Shown piece after piece: positions 9,219 through 19,500 of a DNA stretch of 64,000 nt. Position numbers and translations under genes: made by a program. Position 1 is the stretch's first letter; each line of letters opens with the position of its first letter. The stretch comes from Apibacter raozihei (GTDB lineage Bacteria > Bacteroidota > Bacteroidia > Flavobacteriales > Weeksellaceae): the NCBI RefSeq assembly GCF_004014855.1, contig NZ_CP034930.1, positions 1,240,001 through 1,304,000 on the forward strand, given 5' to 3'. Under the pieces are notes generated by a model that saw nothing but the letters and a program-made list of their open reading frames with translations, was not told where the DNA came from and made no database searches.

Positions 9219-12200
9219 CCTATTATAAAATTGTTATATTTAATTGTGTTGATTGTTGTATTTTTTATTGTTAATATTTCTCCATTTATTGATTCAACTT
9301 CATATTGTTTCGGATTCCCTTTAAGACCTAGTCCGAGCATTTTTCCATATGCTTCTTTTGCGGTCCAGAACCGGGTAGTCCATTCAGCTAAATCTTTACC
9401 TTCAAGCAGTTTCATTTCTTGACTTGTAAAAGCCAGATCCATAAAACCTTTATCCCTGTTTTCAATTGTTTCTATATCAATGCCTACTGGCTTATAAGAA
9501 CTAATGGTCACAGAATTGCTGCCTTTGTGAGCAATGGATATTTCCATATTTTTTGTCTCTGGAACTCCGTGAATTGACGGTTTTCTATTCGGATCGTATT
9601 GAACATTAAATTCAATTGGATAATACTTCTTACCGGAATGGTTTTCAATAAACTTCCTTACACTATCTTTTAATGAAATACGACTGATCAGATAATCTTT
9701 TTTCTTATTCAGCATCAGAGAGTCATAATGACGTTTTTCTTCCTGATTTAAATATATATTCATCAGGAATTCCCAGTTTATGGCTTTACTATAAGCATTG
9801 TCAAAGAAATATATATCCGGAGCTATGTTATCAGATAATATATATTCTGAAGGGCTCATCGTTAAGTTCCATAATTTTTTATCAAACCCTTCAAAAATCT
9901 GATTTTTCCATCCCTTTATAATGCACCATATTTTACCTTCTCTTTTTATTATAATGTCTGCGGTTGCAATTTGGGCAGTAAGTGATGTTGGTAAACAAAT
10001 ACATTCGAAAACGCCTTGCTGATCCTGTACATCCTGATAAAAATTAATTTCTTCAATTTTTACTGGAAAACTTACAGAAGATTCATCGCCTAGGGTTAAC
10101 TGTAGGAATAAACCGTAAAGCTGGCCAATATTATCTAAAAGTGATCCTTTTCCTGTTGATTTTTTTATAAATCCACGAAGACCTTTTTCATTAATATTTG
10201 TAACTTCTATAATTCCCTGATATCCTGGACCATGAAACATATGTTCTTTGTAAATAGTTTCTTTAGTGGGAGGAATTAAGCTATTAGCTTCCCACTCAAT
10301 TTCATTTAAGTAGTGCGGATCCGGTGTAGGGAAAGAATTGCCTAATAAGACTTCACCAGTTGCGAAATTTTTTATTTTTAATGATATTTGTTCTTCTGAT
10401 TTCCAGGTACCTTCAATTTTTTGACTGAACGGAGTGAAAACTTTCATCCACTGAAATACACTCACAGGACCTAAGCGTAAAACTTTCTTATTTATATCCT
10501 GTTTATGAGCTGCCTCTATCAATAATTCAAATGTCATTGTCATAGGAATTACCGGACCTATATCTTCAAGAATAGTCCAGTGTGAAGGTTGTTTAAATAG
10601 AGAATGATCAATTAAATAAGGATGTTCTTTAATATCTACATACAAATTTTCTTCAAACGATTTTCCAGTTTTATTTACTGATTCTACCGACTGAGTATGA
10701 TTTTCTTCATTATGTAAGTCAGTTTGTTGGATGTTCCTGTTGTTGGATGTAATTTTTTGTTTGTATGATCCGGAAAAGTTGCCGTTTGATTTTATAAGTT
10801 GATTAAGTTCTGACTGCATATCTAAAAGAGCACTGATATTCTCATTCATTGCCATTGCTACCGGATGGCTGGAATCTATAAATAAGTCAGTAGATAATTC
10901 ATTAATTGATGTTGGTTGTGAATGATATTTTTTTGATATTTCATCAATTACTGAAAAATCTTTTAGTATAGGAACGTTTAAAGATAATTTAAATTTGGAA
11001 TCCTGATCATTGGTTGTTTCTTTAATTCCGAGAAATTCAGTATCTAAATCATTTTTTCCTTCAATAAATAATAGGGCAAGAATTCTTCTTAATTGTTCAA
11101 GCGTTGTACGGTTAGATACATAAGCCGAAATAGCAGAATATTCTTTGTTTTTGAGTATATCGTCAACAAATCCAATCAGACTACCGCTGCCTATTTGTAT
11201 AAACATACGTGCATTTTCCTGCGTATACATTTTTTCAATAAGCTCTCTAAATCTAACTGCTTGTAAAAGATGTTTTATAGTTAATTCCTTAAAATCTTTA
11301 AAATTATCCGGATAAAGCTCGAGTGTTGTTGCCGACCAAACCGGAATTTGATTATGTTCGATTTTTATATGCTCGAGGGCTTCATCTAATAAATATAATT
11401 TATCCTTTATAAAAGGAGAATGAAATCCTGATTGGAAAGGTAAAACCTGATGAAAAATCTGTTTGGATTTAAGTACATCTAAAATCGAGTCTCTGGCTTG
11501 TTCTGTTCCGCAAAGTAATATCTGGCTAGGACAGTTATCATTGGAGACATATAAATCAGGTATTTTTTCAATGTAAGGATTCAGTTTGTCAACTCCACAA
11601 CCTGCAGCAATAAAGTAAGCATTACTTACCTGGTACTTATCAGGATCCATGGACGCAAGTAAGTTCTTAACAGAATCATTGGAAATCAATCCGCTAGATT
11701 TAGCTGCAAACCACTCTCCTAAGCTATGACCTGCGTTCATATCAGGAATAACTCCTAATGTTTTTAGAGAACTGTCAATAATTTCTCCTGCATGGAATTG
11801 TTTAAATGATTGATTCAGTATCGGATTTGACTGAGCTGTTTCTTCAGGAATTTCATATCCGAAATATTCTGCTATACTCTGAACCTCTGGGTTGGAAGAA
11901 GGATCGAATCCGGGAAATAAAAAGGCTATTTTCCCATTTCCTTTTAATAAGGGTTTATTGGAAAACCATATATCTTGTCTACCTTTCCAAGGTTTATCTT
12001 TAGCAATCAGTTTTTTTGCTTTTTCTAATCTTTCAGGAGTAGGATTGAAAACAATTAGTCTGTAATCTCCATTTATATCTGAAAAAGTAAAATTTCTGTT
12101 ATCAATGGCGTAAATAAGTTCTTCTTTAGTTTTTGCTGTGATAGCAATAACTTCTTCTGTGAATGTTAACTTCTTTTGGCTCGGATTCTTGTCATGTGAT

Positions 12201-13531
12201 TTTAAAATCAGATGGGCATAAGTGCCTTCGTTATTGAAATCATTTACACCTGCTATTAGAGGTATTGTATCGTTTTGCCATTCTATAGTTTTAGTAACTG
12301 GAACTACATATTTTCCAGCTAATAATTTAATAGGATTTTCGCTATGAATAGTCTGAGGAATTTGCCTGTTATATAAAGATAATACAGTTTTTATGATTCC
12401 GGCCATCCCCGAGGCAGACATGGTATGTCCTATGTTAGCTTTTACAGAGCCAATGTGCAATGTATGAGAATCATTGGAATATATATTTTTCAACGATTCT
12501 AATTCCACAGAATCTTCTGATTTTATTGAGGTTCCATTTGCTTCAACATAAAAAATGTCTTCTGGTTGTAATGATGAATTTAACAGAGCTTCCGATATTG
12601 ATCTTATCTGTCCTTCTGATATATTATTATATTCATTGACTATTCCTAATCCTTTAATGACAGCATAAATTCGATCGTTATCGCTTATCGCTTTATCTAA
12701 TTTTTTTAACACAATAAAGCCAGCTCCTTCACCAAGTAAAATTCCATCGGCATTTTCGCTGAAAGGACTCATTTTTTCATTTTTTGAAAAAAGAGATTTT
12801 TCATTAAGAGATTTCCAAAAATCGGGAGTGTGGCTAAAATGCAATCCTCCGGCAATGGAAATATCTACTGTATCATTGAGTAGTTCTGTGATAGAATTTT
12901 TTACTGCTAATAAAGAACTTGCTGTAGAAGCATCTACTGTATACGCTCCTCCTTTTATATTTAACAACTGTGCAATAAACGAAGGTAAACTTGATACATT
13001 GTTTTGTTTTTCACCAAATGAATTTGCTTCTTTAAATGAATTTTTAATCTTACTTATTTCTTCTTCTGTTATTTCAGGAAGAATATTCTTTATAGTTTCG
13101 ACTAACTGGACTGCCGTATGGTTGGCATTTATAGAGTTTATTTCTGAATAGTTAGGATAAGAACTCTTACCAATAATTATTGAACTTTTATTTAAAGAAA
13201 TATTTTTTTTGAAAACCTGGGCATCTTCAAGCGCTGAGTATACTAAATGTAAAGCTAATAGATAGCTTGGATCTAATCCCTTAGCGTAAGATTCCGTTAT
13301 ACCTAACTTTTCTAAGTTTATACATGGTGTGGGAATAAAACCTCCTTTTTTACAATAAAAAGCATCTTTACTATTAGTTGAAAATTTAAAGTATTCCGGA
13401 TCTATTCTATCTTCTGGTACTTCTGTATTTGAATCAATGCCATTTAAGACATTGTCCCAGAAAGTATCGAGATTTTCTGCTCCAGGAAAGAGGCATGACA
13501 TACCAACAATGGCTATATCGGTGTTTTTCAT
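9206..13531 (-). CDS. PKS2: inactive KS - AT - double-hotdog dehydratase - phosphopantetheinyl transferase
   Basis: A 1441-aa multidomain protein, counted from the ATG at 13531. The KS fold covers about residues 1-450, but the catalytic Cys is replaced (VDASTASS, Thr203) and the first catalytic His is Asn332 (EANGTS). Only the GHTMSA His remains. It therefore resembles a chain-length factor or the KS-like part of PUFA synthases rather than a condensing enzyme. An AT follows at about 535-815 with Ser603 in GHSLGEW and His in GFHSPF. After a 140-residue linker come two hotdog folds of a PS-DH (about 960-1220; HPYLIDH, FHGPGYQG, LLDNIGQ). Last is an Sfp-type PPTase (about 1250-1425; GIDIE, WTAKEAYGK). 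The open frame extends to a GTG at 13579 inside PKS1, but the ATG 10 bp after the PKS1 stop is preferred. Confidence 0.9.
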   Translation of the reverse strand: MKNTDIAIVGMSCLFPGAENLDTFWDNVLNGIDSNTEVPEDRIDPEYFKFSTNSKDAFYCKKGGFIPTPCINLEKLGITESYAKGLDPSYLLALHLVYSALEDAQVFKKNISLNKSSIIIGKSSYPNYSEINSINANHTAVQLVETIKNILPEITEEEISKIKNSFKEANSFGEKQNNVSSLPSFIAQLLNIKGGAYTVDASTASSLLAVKNSITELLNDTVDISIAGGLHFSHTPDFWKSLNEKSLFSKNEKMSPFSENADGILLGEGAGFIVLKKLDKAISDNDRIYAVIKGLGIVNEYNNISEGQIRSISEALLNSSLQPEDIFYVEANGTSIKSEDSVELESLKNIYSNDSHTLHIGSVKANIGHTMSASGMAGIIKTVLSLYNRQIPQTIHSENPIKLLAGKYVVPVTKTIEWQNDTIPLIAGVNDFNNEGTYAHLILKSHDKNPSQKKLTFTEEVIAITAKTKEELIYAIDNRNFTFSDINGDYRLIVFNPTPERLEKAKKLIAKDKPWKGRQDIWFSNKPLLKGNGKIAFLFPGFDPSSNPEVQSIAEYFGYEIPEETAQSNPILNQSFKQFHAGEIIDSSLKTLGVIPDMNAGHSLGEWFAAKSSGLISNDSVKNLLASMDPDKYQVSNAYFIAAGCGVDKLNPYIEKIPDLYVSNDNCPSQILLCGTEQARDSILDVLKSKQIFHQVLPFQSGFHSPFIKDKLYLLDEALEHIKIEHNQIPVWSATTLELYPDNFKDFKELTIKHLLQAVRFRELIEKMYTQENARMFIQIGSGSLIGFVDDILKNKEYSAISAYVSNRTTLEQLRRILALLFIEGKNDLDTEFLGIKETTNDQDSKFKLSLNVPILKDFSVIDEISKKYHSQPTSINELSTDLFIDSSHPVAMAMNENISALLDMQSELNQLIKSNGNFSGSYKQKITSNNRNIQQTDLHNEENHTQSVESVNKTGKSFEENLYVDIKEHPYLIDHSLFKQPSHWTILEDIGPVIPMTMTFELLIEAAHKQDINKKVLRLGPVSVFQWMKVFTPFSQKIEGTWKSEEQISLKIKNFATGEVLLGNSFPTPDPHYLNEIEWEANSLIPPTKETIYKEHMFHGPGYQGIIEVTNINEKGLRGFIKKSTGKGSLLDNIGQLYGLFLQLTLGDESSVSFPVKIEEINFYQDVQDQQGVFECICLPTSLTAQIATADIIIKREGKIWCIIKGWKNQIFEGFDKKLWNLTMSPSEYILSDNIAPDIYFFDNAYSKAINWEFLMNIYLNQEEKRHYDSLMLNKKKDYLISRISLKDSVRKFIENHSGKKYYPIEFNVQYDPNRKPSIHGVPETKNMEISIAHKGSNSVTISSYKPVGIDIETIENRDKGFMDLAFTSQEMKLLEGKDLAEWTTRFWTAKEAYGKMLGLGLKGNPKQYEVESINGEILTIKNTTINTIKYNNFIIGWTL

Positions 13532-13541
13532 AGGTTTAAAA

Positions 13542-16500
13542 TCAGATTCCAAAAAATTGTTTAACTCCGTCACCACCACCCATTATTAATACTTGATTAT
13601 CGTGTCCGAATTTAAGTTCTTTAATAAATTCCTGACCTCCTTGTTTTAATGGAATGAGAGCGACTCCTCTTTTGTTAAATTCATTTTCAAGGGCAGAGGA
13701 AACCATTCCGGCTCCTTTCCAAGGACCCCAGTTTACTGTAAGTATACGAGCATTAAGTTTATCTTTAATAACCCAGGATGTTAAGTCAAAGACACTGTTA
13801 GCTGCTGCATAATCCGATTGTCCTCTGTTTCCATAGACTGAAGCTATACTGCTGAAGAGTACAATAAATTTAATATCTGGTCTAAGTTCGTCTAGAATTA
13901 CGTGTAAAGGATTAATTTTAGTGGAATATACTTTATTAAAAGCATCCGCTGTTTTATGAACCAAAAGTTTATCTACTAAAAGTCCTGCTGCATGTATGAT
14001 ACCATCAATTTTTCCATATTTTTCGTATGTGCCACGAATGAAATTCCGCAGATTATTTTCATCCGTTACATCTAAAGAGACATATGTTACTTTTGAGCCG
14101 GATTTTTCAATATTCGAAATCGTAGCTGCTATTTGGTTTTCTTTTTCAATTTGTTGTGCTTTTTTCTCAATTTCAGCAGGAACAGTCATTTTCTCTTCTG
14201 ATATAAGATGCTTACGTATTTCATTTTTATCTTTTAAAAATGAATACTTTTTATTTTCATCTGACGGTACTGGAGAACGTCCTACAAGAATGTAATGACA
14301 AGGATATTCATCTGCTAATTGTGCGGTTAATTCTGAAGTAATACCTTGGGCACCTCCAAAAACAACAACTACCGAATCCTTGTCTAATGAGATGTTTGAT
14401 TTTCCGTTTACTGATAAGCTTTCAGGAACAAGATTTAAACGTAGTCGCTGAGAATCTTTGTATACAACTTCAGCAGAAATATCAGTTGATATTAATTCGT
14501 CTAAAATTATTTGTGAAACTTCTTCTGCATTTAGTAGTGTATGGGATATAATAGCTCTGCAATTAATTGCGGAAAATTCTCTTGCAATACTTTTTATCAG
14601 TCCCGGATAACCTTCAATTTTCTTTAACTCAGAAATGTTTTCGGTATTTTGAAGGCTTCCAATTACATCACTATAGCTAAAAATCCATTGAATTTTTTCG
14701 AGATTGCTTTTCTTGATTAATGAAAAAACTTCTTGAGTTGAATAATGTAAAGGAGATTGAGAAATATCTAGTACAATAAGTCCATCGTAAGAGGTTAAAT
14801 CATTTTCATCTTTGCTTATTATTGAAGAAATTCCTCCTTGTTTTTCAATAGCTTTTTGAATGATAGTAGCAAATTCTCCTCCATCATCGGTTATAGCTAT
14901 ATTTTTATCTTTTATTGATAATTTTTCTTCAGATTGAAAATCCCATTTTTCAAGTTCGAACCGAGTTCTTAAAAGAGGTTTATCTTCCTCAGACTGACTT
15001 ACCAGATTTTGCTCAAGTTCCAAAATTGAATTGGCATCAAAGGATACAGGCGTAGTTTCTTTAGTATTATTACTAGTAGAAAGGGCTTTCCCTGCTTCTT
15101 CCGGATTACCGTTGATGATATCCTCAATCCATCCGATAACTCCGTTCAAGGTTTTAATAGAAGCCATTTTTTCAATAGCATCTTCAGATTCCTCGAAATC
15201 TCCTTCCATGTTAAGTTTTTCACGTAAAGAGCCAATGATCTCCATTCTTTTGATTGAATCTATACTTAGGTCTGCTTCGAGGTCTAAATCAAGACCTAGC
15301 ATATCTGTCGGATACCCTGTTTTCTCACTAACTGTTTCCAGTAATGTGTTTTTTATATGTTCCGCAGATATTGCCGGAGATGCTGCTACAGTTTCAGTTT
15401 TTATAGTTTGCAGATTAGCTTCTGTGGAAGATAAAGTTGCCGGAAGTTCTGATTGAACTAATTCTTCAACCCATCCGATAACACCGTTTAAGGTTTTAAT
15501 TGAAGCCATTTTCTCGATAGCATCTTCAGATTCTTCGAAATCGCCTTTTAAATTTAGTTTTTCACGTAATGCACCAATAATCTCCATTCTTTTAATAGAG
15601 TCGATACTTAAATCTGCTTCCAAATCCATTTCAAGTCCTAGCATATCAATTGGGTAGCCTGTTTTTTCACTAACAGTATCTAAAAGAGCTGACTTTATTT
15701 CCTCCAGTGATAGTGTTGCAGCAGAAGGTTGTTGTACGGAAGCAGTTGAAACAGCCATTGGTGTTTTGGCATCTTCAATTTTCGCTGGTGATATTTTATT
15801 TGTAGTGTTTACACTGATTACTTGTTGAGATGGAGACTGTGATATTGATGGTGTATGACCCAAATAACCCAACATTACATCACGTTGATTTTGTATCATG
15901 GTTTTCATATTCCCAAGATATTCAAGCATGATATGGTCAGATTCAGTCATGAGGTTAGATCCAGCTCCGTTTATAGAAAAATTATTTAAACTAACAGGTT
16001 CTGTAATTGGTAAAGCTCCATTAGCAGGCATTGGTCCCACAGAAGGTACAGCATTATGACCATTGATAAACCAGATTGTAGGTTTTTTCTTATATAATTC
16101 GGGTTGATCCAAGTCTAAAACTTTAGCATTCCGATTATCAAACAATTTTTCGATATATATATTTCTTCCGGTAGCAATATATTTAGCAAGGGCGTTAAGA
16201 ATATAATTAATACCCTCTTTACCTTTTTCCTCAGTTTGAATAATGCTGATTGAGTCTTTTTCTTTAATAGAAGACTGAGCTAAGTTTATCAATACTTTCC
16301 CTGGTCCGGTTTCGATAAATATACGAGCCCCATCTGTATACATTTTTTGAATTTCTTCATTAAATAAAACAGGTTTTATAAGATGCTCGGAAAGTCTGGT
16401 TTTTATTTCATTTCCCTGAGTTGGATATAAATCTGCGGTAGTATTAGACCAAACAGGAATAGAAGGAGATTTAAAGCTCACTTTTTCAAGTTCTTTAGCA

Positions 16501-19500
16501 AATAAATCTTTTGATTTTTCTAAAAGAGGGCTATGAAAGGCACAGTCTACACTTAATTCTTTATAAGAAATGTTTTGTTGTCCCATTTCTTTCATTAATG
16601 AATTCATTGCAAAGGTAGTACCTGCAAGTATAGTTTGTTTAGGCGAGTTAAAATTAACAGGCCAAATGTCATTTTTACCAGCAAGAAGTTGCTCTAATTC
16701 CTGTTGTGAAATCCCTACAGCGATCATTTTTCCTTTGTCGTTTCCAATGGCATTTAGAATAGATTCTGCTCTTTTTCGACTTAGAGAAACTAGATTTTCA
16801 GAGTCAAAGGCACCACTAAAGCATAATGCCGGTAGTTCTCCATAGCTATGACCAGCCACCATATCAGGTTCAATCCCTAAGGAACGTAAAAAGTCTGCTA
16901 TGGCCAAGTCTACAATTCCAAGGGCAGGCTGAGCATTCTGAGTCTGAGTAATAGTTTTTTGTTGAATTTTTTTACTTTCCTCATCAAAGACTGTATTAGG
17001 ATAAAGAATTTTATCATATTCAGGATGTTGAAGAAGTAGTTTTCTCATAGAAGGAAATGCTACTAAAAGATCCCTAGCCATATTAATTCTTTGGCTTCCT
17101 TGTCCTGAAAACAAAAATGCTACTTTACCTTCTTTTGGATTACGCAGGTAAATATCAGATTCATTTATATCATTAATTATAGATTCCAGCTTGTTTTTTA
17201 ATTTTTTTATACTTTTAGCAACAAGTGTAATCTGAATTTCTTTCTGATTATAAAAAGCGAGGCTGTAGGCAATATCTCTGAGAGTAAGTGAATCGTTTAC
17301 AGAGATTAGAGTTTGTACTTTTTTAGCTAATTCTTTAGCTTCTTCTAAAGTATCTCCTCTGAAAATGAATAATTCCGAAGGCCATAAAGTTAATGCACTG
17401 GTTTGCTTAACTTCAGATTGATAATTTTCCATGACAACGTGGAAATTTGTTCCACCGAATCCAAAGGCACTGACACCGGAAATTCTTCTTTCACTTCCCC
17501 AAATTCCTGCATTCGTATTAAAGATAAAAGGACTTGTTTCTTTATTATAGAATGAATTTGGATTTGATAAGTTTATGGTTGGTGGTTGTACTCCATAATA
17601 CATAGATAATGCAGCTTTAATAACTCCTGCAAGTCCTGCGGCACATTTGGTATGACCAATTTGAGTCTTGACAGAACCTAAATGTGTTTGTCCTGTTGTT
17701 GCTCCAGATTCTAAAAACATATCTGTCAAAGCACTTAGCTCAGTTTTGTCTCCAACTACCGTACCGGTTCCATGCGCTTCAATAAGTTCAACCTCAGAAG
17801 GTAATACTCCTGCATTTTTGTATGCTCTTTGTAAAGCTTTCATTTGCCCCTTTTTGTTTGGAGCAGTCATTCCTAAATTTTTGCCGTCACTACTTCCTCC
17901 GGTTCCACGTATTACAGCGTAAATTCTATCTCCGTCTCTTTCAGCGTCTTCAAGTCTTTTTAAAATAATCATTGAAACACTTTCTCCAAGAGCAATACCA
18001 TCAGCATCTGAATCAAATGAGGCACAGCGTCCTTTTTTTGATAGTGCATAGGTTGCAGAAAACATCAGGTAATCGTTAAGTCCGTTATGTAAATCAGCTC
18101 CTCCTAATACAACAATGTCAGAGCGTTTATTTTGTAATTCCTGGTAAGCTATATCCATAGCTGCAAGTGACGACGCACAAGCAGCATCTACGGTAAAGTT
18201 ACTTCCTCCTAAATTCAGTCTGTTAGTTATTCTACCGGCTACTACGTTAGATAAAACTCCGGGAAATGAATCTTCATTTAGCTTAGGAAGTACATTTTTT
18301 AACTCTTCCGGTAGTTCTCCAAACACTTGTTTTGCATACCCTCTGAATCCATAGCTGGCAGCTAATTCGGTAGCACCTTCAGCACCAATAATTACAGAGG
18401 TGTTTTCTCCATCAAATGTAGCCATATCATATCCTGCATCTTCCAATGCTCTTTTAGCAACAAGAAGGCTCAATAATTGTACAGGTTCAATAGATGCTAA
18501 TGATTGAGGCGGAATTCCAAATTCCAACGGATCAAAATCAATTGTTGGAATAAATCCTCCCCACTTGGAGGATACAAAATCTGTATCTCTTGTGTCCGGA
18601 TTATAGAAAAGCTCTTTATTCCATCTGCTATCAGGTACTTCAGTTACACAATTTTTTGATAATAATATATTTTTCCAGTATTCTTCTAATGTTTTAGCCT
18701 GAGGGAATATTCCAGCCATCCCTACGATAGCTAATTTTACAGGTTCATTCTCTCGTAAAGGCTCTTCGATTTTATCTAGTTTTGAAATTAAGGCATTGTT
18801 ATCAATAGCAACATTTGAGTGTAAGTCATCAAGAGTAACAACTTTATCTCGTAGTGAGGAAATTTGTCCAATCATGAACACACCTTTCTCTACCTGATCT
18901 TCGTCATTTAAGCTAACCAGATTACTACCTTGTCTTTCAATTCCTTTTGCAGCAATTCTTTGACGCCCTAAGTTCATTTCTTCCAGTTTTAACCAGACTT
19001 CTTTTGAATCCAGTCCTTCAGCAAAAAGCTGCTCTTTAACTTGTGTAAAATGTTCGGTAAAAGGGGTAGGCAATGCTCGGGTTTCCTGACCTGGAGCTGC
19101 TTCTAATAATATTGTTTTTGAATGATTGACAGATTGCTCCTGATAGCTTTTTAATATTGCTCCGGTTTCAACTGCTTCCTTTGTAAATAGATAAGAAGAA
19201 CCCATTAAGACTCCTATTTTAGCTCCTTTAGCAGCTAAAGAGGCTGACATTATGGATATAAATGCGGAAGAAAAGGCGTCGTGAATTCCTCCTGCAAAAA
19301 ATACATTCAGGGTTGATGGATTTTCATCTTTAATTAACCTGAATATTTGTTTTTCCCATAATACCATACTTGAAAGCGGACCTACATGTCCTCCACTTTC
19401 CCGACCTTCAAAGATAAAGTTACGGGATCCTTCTTTCATAAACATGTCAAGCAGGGTTACAGAAGGTACATGTAAAAATACTTTTATTCCTTCTTTTTCA

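Noticed and set aside
10674-10846. Ser/Asn/Gln-rich linker of PKS2 as a missing ACP domain
   Set aside because: The segment between AT and DH contains no DSL/DSI-type phosphopantetheine motif; it is a flexible linker.
13532-13579. Longer PKS2 start at GTG 13579, overlapping PKS1 by 38 bp
   Set aside because: The extra 16 residues lie inside the PKS1 reading frame and do not belong to the KS fold. The ATG at 13531 lies just behind the PKS1 stop and gives a standard KS N-terminus (NTDIAIVGMSCLFPG).
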